Source: Pedobacter sp. MC2016-15
GTDB taxonomy: Bacteria; Bacteroidota; Bacteroidia; Sphingobacteriales; Sphingobacteriaceae
DNA length: 64,000 nucleotides
NCBI RefSeq assembly: GCF_026239695.1
Contig: NZ_JAPIVS010000004.1
Location: forward strand, 310,001 to 374,000
Direction: 5' to 3'
The notes beneath the pieces were generated by a model. That model was not told the origin of the DNA. It saw only the letters and a program-made list of their open reading frames with translations, and made no database searches. The position numbers and the translations under genes were made by a program. Numbering within the stretch: position 1 is the first letter of the stretch; every line of letters begins with the position of its first letter. Positions 7,991 to 16,077 of this stretch are shown here, in pieces.

Positions 7991-9505
7991 TTATGCCGGA
8001 TGACTTTGGTGTTGCATCGCCTGTGCGGCGTCAATGCCTAATCCACTGGCAATCGCCATTCCCAGACTGATATCTGCCCTGAACCAATGGCATAACTGCA
8101 GGTTGATGATCTGCGACCTTTTTGGTCCGCTGATACCACTCATGGCGCCAACTATATTATTGATCAGGTTATTCCTGTCTGCTTCAGTCATTACGTTTCG
8201 GTACAGATTGCCCGGTTGGGTGTAGTGATCGTTATCACCTTCACCAGCATTGCGGTCATACCAGTCGGCCGTGCTCGAATGCAGTTCCTGAGCAGGTTCT
8301 TTATAACTTTGATCAGGCACTACATCGCCAAAGCTATTGGGGAAATAGTTAGGGCTGTCTTCGCCATTGTCATCAAACCTCATGGCACCATCACGGTGGT
8401 AGTTATTGGTCATAAATGGGCAGGCATTTACAGAAAGCTGCTCATAGTTTACGCCTAAACGGTGACGTGCAGCATCAGGATAGGATAAAATACGTCCCTG
8501 CAGCATCCTGTCTGGTGAGAAGCCAATACCATCCACCTGGTTGGTAGGTGCAAATGCCGATTGCTCTACATGTGCAAAGTAATTTTTAGGGATCTGGTTC
8601 AGCTCAATTTCTCCTACATCAATCAGCGGAAACTCCCCATGTGGCCAGACTTTAGTCAGGTCGAATGGATTCCATCTGAAAGTTTGTGCTTCCTCTTCGG
8701 TCATCACCTGGATTTTTACACTCCATTTTGGGAATTCCTGATTATCTATCGCTTCAACTAGATCGCGCTGTGCATGGTCCATGTCCTGGGTACGCATGGA
8801 ATCAGCTTCAGGGCCGGTAAAGTTCTGTATGCCCTGCTGAGTTTTGAAATGGAATTTTACCCATACCCGCTCATTTTCTGCATTGATCATCGAGAAGGTA
8901 TGACTGCCAAAACCATCCATATGGCGGTAGGAGTAAGGCGTTCCCCTGTCGCTCATCAGGATCATCACCTGGTGCAGACTCTCTGGATTGAGCGACCAGA
9001 AATCCCACATCATGGTTGGACTTTTCAGGTTTGTCCTTGGCTCGCGTTTCTGTGTATGGATAAAATCACTGAATTTCTTTGGGTCTTTGATAAAGAAAAT
9101 AGGTGTGTTGTTACCTACGATATCCCAGTTGCCATCTTCAGTGTATAATCTTAAAGCGAATCCACGCGGATCGCGTTCGGAGTCGGCACTACCTTTTTCA
9201 CCGCCTACAGTAGAGAAACGCAGGAAGATCTTGCATTCTTTCCCAATCTGGTTAAAGATTTTGGCTTTGGTATATTTTGATATGTCGTGTGTTACAGTGA
9301 ATTTGCCATATGCTCCCGTTCCTTTGGCGTGTACTACGCGCTCGGGGATGCGCTCCCTGTTGAAGTGGGCCATTTTCTCATGCAGGATAAAATCCTGCAG
9401 CAAGAGTGGACCTCTGTTTCCTACAGATTGTGTGTTTTCGTGTTCAGTGTATGGTCTGCCGGAGGCAGTGGTCAGTGTGCGGGTTGGTTTGTTTCTATCT
9501 TCCAT
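7991..9505 (-). CDS. katA: Monofunctional heme catalase
   Basis: Breaks down hydrogen peroxide to water and oxygen in the cytoplasm. At 504 residues it is a small-subunit (clade 3-like) heme catalase. The active-site block ERIPERVVHAKGTGAYG places the distal histidine at residue 59. GNWDIVGNNTPIFF contains the active-site asparagine, and RILSYPDAARHRLG carries the proximal heme tyrosine. The sequence is complete and has no C-terminal flavodoxin-like domain. The gene is monocistronic. Its promoter overlaps a striking inverted repeat (9509-9560), suggesting tight peroxide-linked control. The symbol is by family resemblance. Confidence 0.95.
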   Translation of the reverse strand: MEDRNKPTRTLTTASGRPYTEHENTQSVGNRGPLLLQDFILHEKMAHFNRERIPERVVHAKGTGAYGKFTVTHDISKYTKAKIFNQIGKECKIFLRFSTVGGEKGSADSERDPRGFALRLYTEDGNWDIVGNNTPIFFIKDPKKFSDFIHTQKREPRTNLKSPTMMWDFWSLNPESLHQVMILMSDRGTPYSYRHMDGFGSHTFSMINAENERVWVKFHFKTQQGIQNFTGPEADSMRTQDMDHAQRDLVEAIDNQEFPKWSVKIQVMTEEEAQTFRWNPFDLTKVWPHGEFPLIDVGEIELNQIPKNYFAHVEQSAFAPTNQVDGIGFSPDRMLQGRILSYPDAARHRLGVNYEQLSVNACPFMTNNYHRDGAMRFDDNGEDSPNYFPNSFGDVVPDQSYKEPAQELHSSTADWYDRNAGEGDNDHYTQPGNLYRNVMTEADRNNLINNIVGAMSGISGPKRSQIINLQLCHWFRADISLGMAIASGLGIDAAQAMQHQSHPA

Positions 9506-9508
9506 GTT

Positions 9509-9560
9509 GTGTATACTTTTATCTTGCTTTCCTATTAAAGAATGGGATAAAAGTATACAC
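9509..9560. promoter_or_regulatory. Inverted repeat overlapping the catalase promoter
   Basis: Perfect 15-base arms GTGTATACTTTTATC (9509-9523) and GATAAAAGTATACAC (9546-9560) are separated by 22 bases, ending three bases before the catalase ATG. On the minus strand the upstream arm contains a -7-like TACTTTTA, with a TTG 21 bases upstream. The repeat is therefore either an operator for a dimeric peroxide regulator or an RNA hairpin in the leader. It does not match a classical OxyR or PerR box that I can name. Confidence 0.65.
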
Positions 9561-9642
9561 TATTCAGATGGTACGCCAACACCTAATTTCTATGTCGATA
9601 TAGAGGTAATCTATGGGTGGGTATAAATCCTATCAATATCAG

Positions 9643-9981
9643 TTATTTTGATTTGAAGCCCTGACGGCCCATGATAATATCTCCGAATAAAAGGAAATCG
9701 CAGGCGATATTAAAAAACGGATATTTCCATGTAGAGGGCTTGTTTCTTTCAAAAAACAAGTGTCCTATCCAGGAAAAGCCGAACAGCACAAAAGGTATGG
9801 CGATAAAAAAGTAAACGTTATGAAACAGCATCGAGGTAATAAAACACAGGCATAAAAGAGATATGCCTGTGAAATGCAGGAACCTGTTTGTCGTGTTCTG
9901 GTGTTCGCTTAAATAAAAGGGATAAAATTCTTTCAAAGAGGTCTTTTTCTTTGGCTGTATTTTATGGTTGTTTTCGATCAT
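9643..9981 (-). CDS. Mpo1-like (DUF962) small membrane protein
   Basis: A 112-residue membrane protein with FYLSEHQNTTNRFLHFTG near the N-terminus, two or three hydrophobic segments (about 38-75 and 90-102) and SWIGHLFFERNKPSTW. These conserved His-containing motifs define the DUF962/Mpo1 family. In yeast Mpo1 is an iron-dependent dioxygenase of 2-hydroxy fatty acids. Activity of the bacterial member is inferred only from the retained histidines. The start overlaps the stop of the HAD gene by four bases (ATGA), so the two are coupled. Confidence 0.85.
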   Translation of the reverse strand: MIENNHKIQPKKKTSLKEFYPFYLSEHQNTTNRFLHFTGISLLCLCFITSMLFHNVYFFIAIPFVLFGFSWIGHLFFERNKPSTWKYPFFNIACDFLLFGDIIMGRQGFKSK

Positions 9982-10616
9982 ACCAAAATGCCGTTACTCT
10001 TTAAAAAGGCACCCAGATCTTTGGGATGTGCTGTCATCAGTAGGGTTTGCAGTCCGGCAGCTTTGGCACCTACAAGGTGTTGCGGACTGTCATCTATAAA
10101 CAGGGTTTCTGCCGGGTTCAGGTTGTTCTCTTTGATCACTCGTTCAAAAATCTCTACGTGAGGTTTTCTGAGCAGCATTTCATGCGAGTAGTACGTTTTT
10201 TCAAACAGGTGGTCGTTACCCTCTACCTGAAATTCATCTTTAAGATATTTTGTGAAGTAATCGAAGTGGATCTGGTTGGTGTTGCTGAGCAGGAAAGTCC
10301 TGTAATGTTTCTTAGCTTCTACCAGTGTTTCCAGTGTCTCTGGTACAATGCCGATCAGCAAACTGTTCCATGCGGCATCAATTTCAGCATCTGCGAGTGC
10401 AGGATTTTGTGCTTCAAGCCTGATTCCGTCGCGAAATTGGGCAGGAGTGATGCTGCCGGTTTCTAATTCATCAAATAAACTATTATGTCCTTTATGTCCG
10501 AAAAAATTCTCTATATTAGGGATACCGATTTGTGTAAGAGTCTTTTGTGCAATCGTAAAGTCAATCGCAAAAATGACATTGCCGTAGTCGAAGATTATAT
10601 TTTTGATTTTTTCCAT
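9978..10616 (-). CDS. HAD-IA family phosphatase-like hydrolase
   Basis: A 212-residue cytoplasmic hydrolase. Motif I is IIFDYGNVIF with nucleophile Asp10, where the usual second acidic residue is Gly12, as in the YihX-like subgroup. Motif II is FLLSNTNQIH, the conserved Lys lies near LRKPH, and motif IV is LFIDDSPQHLVGAKAAG. The cap is short and helical. Such enzymes dephosphorylate small phosphorylated sugars or similar metabolites, but the substrate cannot be inferred. It is the upstream gene of a two-gene unit with the Mpo1-like gene (four-base overlap). Confidence 0.88.
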   Translation of the reverse strand: MEKIKNIIFDYGNVIFAIDFTIAQKTLTQIGIPNIENFFGHKGHNSLFDELETGSITPAQFRDGIRLEAQNPALADAEIDAAWNSLLIGIVPETLETLVEAKKHYRTFLLSNTNQIHFDYFTKYLKDEFQVEGNDHLFEKTYYSHEMLLRKPHVEIFERVIKENNLNPAETLFIDDSPQHLVGAKAAGLQTLLMTAHPKDLGAFLKSNGILV

Positions 10617-10682
10617 AAACTGTTTTTAAAATTGAATACAAATATGTAACATTGCACTCGCAAAATCTAATAGATTTTTCGC

Positions 10683-10756
10683 GGGCCAATAGCTCAGCTG
10701 GTTAGAGTAGAAGACTCATAATCTTTTGGTCGATGGTTCGAGCCCATCTTGGCCCA
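10683..10756 (+). tRNA. tRNA-Met (anticodon CAT)
   Basis: Cloverleaf of 74 bases: acceptor arm GGGCCAA with TTGGCCC plus discriminator A, D arm GCTC with GAGT, anticodon loop CTCATAA giving CAT, and T arm GATGG TTCGAGC CCATC. The 3' CCA is not encoded. An elongator tRNA-Met is most likely. A lysidine-modified tRNA-Ile2 has the same anticodon and cannot be excluded by eye. Confidence 0.93.
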
Positions 10757-10762
10757 CTGGAT

Positions 10763-10800
10763 AAAAAGCCGTTTTTCGAAAAGAAGAACGGCTTTTTTGC
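10763..10800 (+). terminator. Rho-independent terminator of the tRNA gene
   Basis: The stem AAAAAGCCGTT (10763-10773) with AACGGCTTTTT (10787-10797), ending in a six-T run, begins seven bases after the tRNA. Confidence 0.88.
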
Positions 10801-10969
10801 TTTCTTTTGTTAATTTCAGTTAGCAAACACGCCAAGGGCAGTGACTCTTTGGCAGGATTTATATAATTTTTTGATGAAATTCACGCAAAACCGTTACAAA
10901 GAGGTTACGAAGATCTTGCGTATTAACCTAAAGAATTATGGCACCTGTTAGATCTTTTCTGCGTAAATA
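10801..10969. other. Short non-coding gap between tRNA and Fic gene
   Basis: It holds one 25-codon plus-strand ORF (10874-10951) rich in Lys, Arg and Asn. It might be a remnant but has no assignable family. The following genes (Fic, amidohydrolase and others) look like accessory cargo beside a tRNA, but no attachment-site repeat or integrase was found. Confidence 0.3.
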
Positions 10970-11773
10970 TCACTGTTTATTCAAACTTGCAATGAGGTAC
11001 TTTTTTTTTGATTTTAGACTCTCAATCAATTGTGCTGTCATAAATTCAAGCATCGTTCCCGGGTGTTTTTCTTCTTTTGTAAAACAGTCCAGATAATCTC
11101 TTTTGTCAACTTCTTTTATGAAAATAGGGGGAAATCCCTTCTGTAATAAAATAAGATTCATAAAAATCCGTGCTATTCTGCCATTTCCGTCACCAAATGG
11201 GTGTATATGATTAAGAAATACGTAATGAAAACGTGTAGCTATAGACAGTGGGTGAAATTCACTATTGGTAGAATTAATGCCTAAAGCTTCATTTGTCTCC
11301 CTAATTAGTAATTCCATAGCAGGTTGGACTTTCTCTGGCTCTGCATATAGATGTTCTTTACCGTCAGATCTATAGGTCCGGTTTTCAAAAATTTTATATT
11401 TGCCTGGATCGCAATATGTATCATCCGCCCATTGCGCAGGATTTTTCATCAACTCTTTGTGCAGTTTCTTAATATTACTTTCAGTAATACGTTCTGATTG
11501 ATAGTTTTCGAAAACCAAATCAAGAACCCTTTTATGATTGAGGATATCGAGATAATCAGAAATTGAAGTGTCCTTTGGACTAACGAAATCCTTTAATATT
11601 TGTATTGTCTGTCCGTGTGATATCTTATTACCTTCAAGGTTATTGGATGCATAAGTAAAATCAACTTTTACTTTTTCCAAGTAATCCGGGGCCCATTTTA
11701 TAGGATTTGGTTCCAGCTTTAGAATTTGTTTTTGAAGCGAGTTTATTTTTTTAAATTGATCTTCAATCGCCAT
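10970..11773 (-). CDS. Fic/DOC family AMP-transferase-like protein
   Basis: A 267-residue Fic protein expected to transfer AMP (or another phosphate-containing group) from a nucleotide to a hydroxyl on a target protein. The core motif HPFGDGNGRIAR (191-202) is fully canonical, including the catalytic His191. An N-terminal inhibitory helix motif S-x-x-x-E-G occurs at Ser43 to Gly48, making it a class II (self-inhibited) Fic. It starts directly after the stop of the 79-residue gene with no intervening base, so both come from the promoter at 12039-12070. The target is unknown. It may act as a toxin or as a housekeeping modifier. Confidence 0.92.
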   Translation of the reverse strand: MAIEDQFKKINSLQKQILKLEPNPIKWAPDYLEKVKVDFTYASNNLEGNKISHGQTIQILKDFVSPKDTSISDYLDILNHKRVLDLVFENYQSERITESNIKKLHKELMKNPAQWADDTYCDPGKYKIFENRTYRSDGKEHLYAEPEKVQPAMELLIRETNEALGINSTNSEFHPLSIATRFHYVFLNHIHPFGDGNGRIARIFMNLILLQKGFPPIFIKEVDKRDYLDCFTKEEKHPGTMLEFMTAQLIESLKSKKKYLIASLNKQ

Positions 11774-12013
11774 TTAAATAAATTTTACATCATAATCAAA
11801 ACCATTAGTTTTAATCTTTTGTAACCATCTTTTATAAGTGTTTTTGCCTATAACTACTTTTCCGTCTCGTACGCCTAAAGTTTCGCCTACAATAAAATTT
11901 TGAAGATCTGAACGATACTCCTTCCTGAGATCAGTTAAAAAAACTCCATCTTTCCTCTCACCAAGTCTAAAGAGCGTATTTATCCTTCGGGAAATAAGAT
12001 CTACTGTGTGCAT
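11774..12013 (-). CDS. 79-residue protein coupled to Fic (unknown function)
   Basis: Small, basic, soluble protein with no recognised domain. It begins HTVDLISRRINTLFRLGE and ends with KNTYKRWLQKIKTNGFD, which looks like two helices with a strand between. It lacks the S/T-x-x-x-E-G/N motif of the FicA antitoxins, and the neighbouring Fic protein already carries its own inhibitory helix, so a classical FicA role is unlikely. Its stop codon abuts the Fic start codon, implying a functional pair. A DNA-binding or substrate-recruiting role would be guesswork. Confidence 0.7.
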   Translation of the reverse strand: MHTVDLISRRINTLFRLGERKDGVFLTDLRKEYRSDLQNFIVGETLGVRDGKVVIGKNTYKRWLQKIKTNGFDYDVKFI

Positions 12014-12038
12014 AAATGCAATTTGATAAGGTGTACAT

Positions 12039-12070
12039 CAAAAATACCTAAAATATATGTTCATTACAAA
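12039..12070 (-). promoter_or_regulatory. Promoter of the 79-residue/Fic unit
   Basis: Minus strand: TTTG (12067-12070), 20 bases, then TATTTTTG (12039-12046), a full match to the Bacteroidota -33/-7 pattern, 25 bases ahead of the start codon. Confidence 0.7.
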
Positions 12071-12195
12071 GTCTATCTATGATTAAAGAAAAGAATGGCT
12101 ATCTGCAGATTACAAACAAAGTTCTGCACTAGCCCTCTTACCTCTCAAGGCATAACAGAATGGGAATGTCGTTTGCTATGGAAGAAAATGTCTTC

Positions 12196-13950
12196 TTATG
12201 GATGAATTATAAAGCTCCCTTTGATGACGGTATGAATTTTTTTTAAGGTACTTATATTTAATAATGGATTTTCATCCAGAATCAATAAGTCTCCATTTTT
12301 GCCTTTTTCAATACTTCCACTAACATCTGATGCTCCCATCATAACCGCAGGTATAATTGTTGCTGATTTTATCGCATCCAGAGGACTCATTCCTGATTGA
12401 ATGTAGTTCTGAATTTCATCAGAAATAGTGCCCTCATTATCTGTCCCGGCAACTATTGATATGCCATAATCTGAAAATAACTTAACTAGTTTTCTAAAGC
12501 TTCCAAGTCTGCTATCTTTTATCAGCTGATAGATATTTAATGTTGGATCCAAGTAAACATGGTGCGACTTTAAACTGTCAAGTAATGGCCTGTTCGCGGT
12601 TATTAGGTCATTCGTTTTCCAATTAATGCTGTTCATGAAAAAATGTATGTGACTTACGCTCTTCATTCCATTATTTATAAAATAGTTTATCGTATACCCC
12701 GTCGGTAAGTGTCCTACAACATCCATTTTATACTGTTTAGCTAAATCAACGATTGTGTTAAAATCTTTCTTTTTAATGTTGTCATAAATTTTAATCTGAT
12801 CAAACCCAGCATTATGATATCTCAATATATTTGTCTTAATTTCATCAGCGTTAGTAGCCAGAATTCTTCCTAGTGCGCGAGGTGATTTACCATCAAGCAA
12901 ACCAGCAGCATATAGATCCGGTGTAGGTACCGACTTGTCTTTTGTAAGCTCTTTTAATTTAACTACCAGATCAAATTCATTTGCCATATCCCTTACCGAA
13001 GTGACTCCCGAGAGTAGCTGTTTTTCCAGGAAGGAAGGGTGAAAAATATGAGCATGCATATCCCACAATCCAGGAATAAGGAATTTATTTGTGGCATCAA
13101 TCACTTTTGCTCCGGTAGGAATAAGTGATTTGTCAGTAATTCCCACGTAACTGATCCTGCCATCTTTTATTAAGACCATGTTGTTTTCCCGTAATTCGCC
13201 GTTTTGCGCGATGTCTACGATAGTTCCGGCCAGGATTGCGATCGTAGATTGCTTTTCAGCCAACACTTTGCTTTTTGAGATGTATGATTGAATTAAGTAT
13301 CGTGATGACTCTTGATTCAATTTTTCAAATTCTGCAATAAAGTCTTCGCTGATTAATTCTCGTTTATCATTTTCGGAATCTATGGTCGCAAAGAAAACGC
13401 TTTTACCTTTTTTGTTCAGCCAAAGAACCTCATCAAGGTCATGGTTGATCATATAAGCTTGCAACTCGCTAAGCTTTGCATCATCCTTAAACGGATTAAT
13501 CATTTCCTGGATAGTGATGTCAGATCCGCTTATTGCAGATTTTATCGATTTTGGTTTACCCATTTTTATCCAATACGCGATTAGCAGTTCCCTGATCTTG
13601 ATTGAACCGTTATCACTTATCGGGAATCCATTAATCAAATTTACCTCAGTATCCAATTGTTCCTCCTTAAATCGGGAGGTTTGCCCTTTTGATATAAGGT
13701 TTATTTTATCATTAGTAATTCTAAGATCTATCTTTAACTGTATAGGATAACCTCTGTCTTGTAATTGAGTTGCGATATTGATGAAGGTACTATCATTCCT
13801 TGTTAGTGTAGAAATAACCTCTGTTCCTATTTTCTGTTCAAGTTTGAAAACCTGATATACTTCTTTATCCTGGCCATGAGTGTTTGTTGTATCAAATAAT
13901 ATAAAAAGTAAAAAACAAATCAAGAAGTTAGGTCGGTAAAAAAATGTCAT
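12196..13950 (-). CDS. Secreted amidohydrolase family protein
   Basis: A 584-residue exported hydrolase. The signal peptide (about 1-27, ending NTHGQ) is followed by an N-terminal region of about 200 residues that I do not recognise, and then a metal-dependent amidohydrolase domain from about residue 235. Metal-ligand motifs are visible: GLWDMHAH, a Lys in GFDQIKIYDN, His in VVGHLPTGY and SHIHFF, and Asp in IVAGTDNEG. This is the imidazolonepropionase/prolidase-like subgroup, often acting on dipeptides or cyclic amides. The gene is monocistronic. The substrate and the role of the N-terminal domain are unknown. Confidence 0.88.
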   Translation of the reverse strand: MTFFYRPNFLICFLLFILFDTTNTHGQDKEVYQVFKLEQKIGTEVISTLTRNDSTFINIATQLQDRGYPIQLKIDLRITNDKINLISKGQTSRFKEEQLDTEVNLINGFPISDNGSIKIRELLIAYWIKMGKPKSIKSAISGSDITIQEMINPFKDDAKLSELQAYMINHDLDEVLWLNKKGKSVFFATIDSENDKRELISEDFIAEFEKLNQESSRYLIQSYISKSKVLAEKQSTIAILAGTIVDIAQNGELRENNMVLIKDGRISYVGITDKSLIPTGAKVIDATNKFLIPGLWDMHAHIFHPSFLEKQLLSGVTSVRDMANEFDLVVKLKELTKDKSVPTPDLYAAGLLDGKSPRALGRILATNADEIKTNILRYHNAGFDQIKIYDNIKKKDFNTIVDLAKQYKMDVVGHLPTGYTINYFINNGMKSVSHIHFFMNSINWKTNDLITANRPLLDSLKSHHVYLDPTLNIYQLIKDSRLGSFRKLVKLFSDYGISIVAGTDNEGTISDEIQNYIQSGMSPLDAIKSATIIPAVMMGASDVSGSIEKGKNGDLLILDENPLLNISTLKKIHTVIKGSFIIHP

Positions 13951-14062
13951 TCTGTAATATTAGATAATATCACTGACAGCAGAAAGCTCGAGCTACGATT
14001 TAAGATTAAAAAAAAAGCCCTAATTTCTATTTGATGTTATATGATCCGTCATACTGAAGATC

Positions 14063-14102
14063 AATAACGCACATCTGACTAAAGAGTGAGACGTGCGTTA
14101 TT
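14063..14102 (-). terminator. Hairpin after the EthD gene
   Basis: Perfect 10-base arms AATAACGCAC (14063-14072) and GTGCGTTATT (14093-14102), 14 bases downstream of the EthD stop. There is no strong T tract. Confidence 0.5.
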
Positions 14103-14115
14103 AATAAAGTTATAA

Positions 14116-14460
14116 TTATACACCAGCTTTAACAATTGTTTCATTGTTTGCCATTGCAATATAATTTACGGTATCAAAAAATTTGGGCTCATCTGGACGC
14201 ACCTTAGTCAGATAGTTTTCTGATGTAAAGAAGGTATTGAAATCCTCAAAGGAGTCAAACGAGATTTCTACTACAGCATCGTATAACGGTTTGGGAAACC
14301 CTTCAGCTACTATAGGGTGGTTAACCACATATTTTCTCACGTAAAGTTCTGTCTCAGGGATGAAACAGAATAAAGGGGCGTGGTGATTTTTGTGATAATC
14401 CACAAATTCCTCAAGGCTCATGCCCGGTAGTTTTTGAACTAAAAATGTAAATTTGATCAT
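14116..14460 (-). CDS. EthD-domain protein
   Basis: A 114-residue protein of the dimeric alpha/beta-barrel superfamily. The N-terminal strand IKFTFLVQKLPGMSLEEFVDYHKNHHAPL contains the YHxxHHAPL signature of EthD proteins, and the C-terminal half repeats the strand-helix pattern with FDSFEDFNTFF. Family members degrade or chaperone small hydrophobic compounds, but many have no known activity. It is transcribed divergently from an HxlR regulator across a 20-bp palindrome, so it is the likely regulated target. Confidence 0.85.
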   Translation of the reverse strand: MIKFTFLVQKLPGMSLEEFVDYHKNHHAPLFCFIPETELYVRKYVVNHPIVAEGFPKPLYDAVVEISFDSFEDFNTFFTSENYLTKVRPDEPKFFDTVNYIAMANNETIVKAGV

Positions 14461-14510
14461 GTCTTTTATAATTTAAGACAAACGTATTTGATTACTGACA
14501 TGACAGCAAG

Positions 14511-14530
14511 TACGCACAAATTTGTGCCTA
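14511..14530. promoter_or_regulatory. Palindromic operator between EthD and HxlR genes
   Basis: TACGCACAAATTTGTGCCTA is a 20-base dyad with one mismatched pair. The inner 14 bases (GCACAAATTTGTGC, 14514-14527) are a perfect palindrome. Its central position between divergent genes fits binding by the HxlR dimer. Confidence 0.6.
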
Positions 14531-14558
14531 TTTGCTTTTACAATTGACTGACTTAGCG

Positions 14559-14912
14559 ATGTACAAAAAGAAAATCCCGATCAGGAAGGAATGTGGCCTG
14601 CATGTATTTAAGGAACTTTTGAACGGAAAGTGGAAACTGATGTTGATCTATTATATCTCGGTAGGTCTTAAAAGGCCGGGAGCTCTACAGAAAAAAATAG
14701 CGGTTGACAGGCGGGTAATGAACAAGCAACTGGATGAACTCGTGCAGCATGGCTTTGTAGAAAAGGTTTCTTTTGATACTAAAGTTCCTAAAGTTGAATA
14801 CCAGTTAACTGCACTGGGAAATAGTCTCCTGCCTTTGATCATTAGCATTGAGGAATGGGGTGAAAACAATAGGGCTGTTTTGGAGACAGTCCTCAGTGAA
14901 GCCATAACGTAA
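14559..14912 (+). CDS. HxlR family transcriptional regulator
   Basis: A 117-residue winged-helix regulator that acts as a dimer. Family signature blocks are CGLHVFKELLNGKWKLMLIYYI (first helices), the recognition region RVMNKQLDELVQHGFVEK, and the wing PKVEYQLTALGNSLLPLI. HxlR proteins respond to redox or reactive small molecules. An upstream TTG at 14532 could extend it by nine residues, but the ATG at 14559 matches the family start. The divergent partner is the EthD gene, and the palindrome at 14511-14530 is the probable shared operator. Confidence 0.9.
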   Translation: MYKKKIPIRKECGLHVFKELLNGKWKLMLIYYISVGLKRPGALQKKIAVDRRVMNKQLDELVQHGFVEKVSFDTKVPKVEYQLTALGNSLLPLIISIEEWGENNRAVLETVLSEAIT

Positions 14913-14937
14913 GCTAAGACATGTATGACCAGATGAA

Positions 14938-15321
14938 TTAATGATAAGAGCTGTAAATCCGTATTCCATGAATTGGATACCTGGTCCCAAATACACCTTT
15001 GAGCTCGTTTATCCCGTTCGGTTTTAATGTTAGAACCATCTTTGTGTTGGCAGTCACCAATTGAAGTGAAAGCATATTATCCCTTAATTTTACATTCACC
15101 GGTGACAATATCTTATGACTTGAAGCGTCTAACAATGCGCCTGTAAGCTGTCCGGATTCGTCTTTAAATTCAAACAGCATTTGCTTGTCACCTGTTGGTA
15201 TTTTTGCGAGCACATCCCATTTGCCAAAGAAATATGATACATGTTTTTGGGCTTTTGCAATATCACAGGAAAGTGTTAACATCGTAATAAATACAAATAA
15301 TCTTAATTTTAAATACGCCAT
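14938..15321 (-). CDS. Small exported protein of unknown function
   Basis: A 127-residue protein. A signal peptide (about 1-24, hydrophobic stretch LRLFVFITMLTL, cut near AKAQ) is followed by a compact beta-rich domain with WDVLAKIPTGDK, GQLTGALLDA and MVLTLKPNGINELKG. The alternation of strands and turns resembles small lipocalin-like or C-terminal sensor-like periplasmic domains, but I cannot name a family. It stands alone between an HxlR gene and a flavodoxin-like reductase. Confidence 0.7.
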   Translation of the reverse strand: MAYLKLRLFVFITMLTLSCDIAKAQKHVSYFFGKWDVLAKIPTGDKQMLFEFKDESGQLTGALLDASSHKILSPVNVKLRDNMLSLQLVTANTKMVLTLKPNGINELKGVFGTRYPIHGIRIYSSYH

Positions 15322-15543
15322 TAAAATTGTTTTTAATCAATCTGCTTTGTTATTCTTATTTTTTCCTGAGCGTTCTGACAAAACAAAGAATTATTTGGAA
15401 GAAGATCCCGAATATTAGTCTGAACTGAACAATATTGCTACTGGAAGGGAACAAAAAAGCGAGTGAAATGTACAGATGATTTTCACTGTTGATTAACCTG
15501 AGAAGAAATGATGATAGTACAGATTTAATATTGGATCAACTGG

Positions 15544-16077
15544 TTATTTATGTTGGTTCAAAAAATCAAGGTACAGGGGAACGCTCTTTTCTATCCATTC
15601 TTCAGAAGGATTAAATGTCATCCCGTAGTAGGCAAAAAGTGGTCTGTAATCAGCTTTCAGATACTCGAATGTCAATTCAAAAGGTCGTGTCATTTCCTCG
15701 AGCGAATATTTATAAGTTGCGCCGGGCTGGACGTCTACTTCTTTTAGACCCAGTGATACAGCCAACGCAATCTTTTTCCCTCTTAATTTATACCCACTTT
15801 GACTGCCATATGCCCAGCCGTGGGTAAAAACCTCGTCCATCCATTTTTTTAACAATGCAGGGCAGTTAAACCAGTAGTAGGGGAACTGCAATACGATCGT
15901 ATCATGTTCTTCGACCAGTTTTTGTTCTGCTGTTATATCGAATTGCTGGTTAGGGTAAACTTTATGTAATTGGTGTACATGGAAATGTTCGGGGAATTTT
16001 TCTAATTCCTGAATCCATCTTTTGTTGATTACTGAATTTTCAATGTCCGGGTGGGTAACGATAATTAATGTTTTCAT
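15544..16077 (-). CDS. NAD(P)H-dependent oxidoreductase (flavodoxin-like fold, KefF type)
   Basis: A 177-residue FMN enzyme of the Flavodoxin_2 family that reduces quinones or similar electrophiles with NAD(P)H. Signatures are the N-terminal phosphate-binding strand KTLIIVTHPDIENS, the IVLQFPYYWFNCPALLKKWMDEVF segment, and the flavin-contacting HGWAYG with KLRGKKIALAVSLG. The protein is complete. The gene stands alone. A role in electrophile or quinone detoxification is inferred from the family and from the nearby redox genes. Confidence 0.9.
   Translation of the reverse strand: MKTLIIVTHPDIENSVINKRWIQELEKFPEHFHVHQLHKVYPNQQFDITAEQKLVEEHDTIVLQFPYYWFNCPALLKKWMDEVFTHGWAYGSQSGYKLRGKKIALAVSLGLKEVDVQPGATYKYSLEEMTRPFELTFEYLKADYRPLFAYYGMTFNPSEEWIEKSVPLYLDFLNQHK

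Noticed and set aside
10874..10951. 25-codon ORF after the tRNA terminator, possible remnant of a larger gene
   Set aside because: Too short to assign. The resemblance to any family was too weak to claim a pseudogene.
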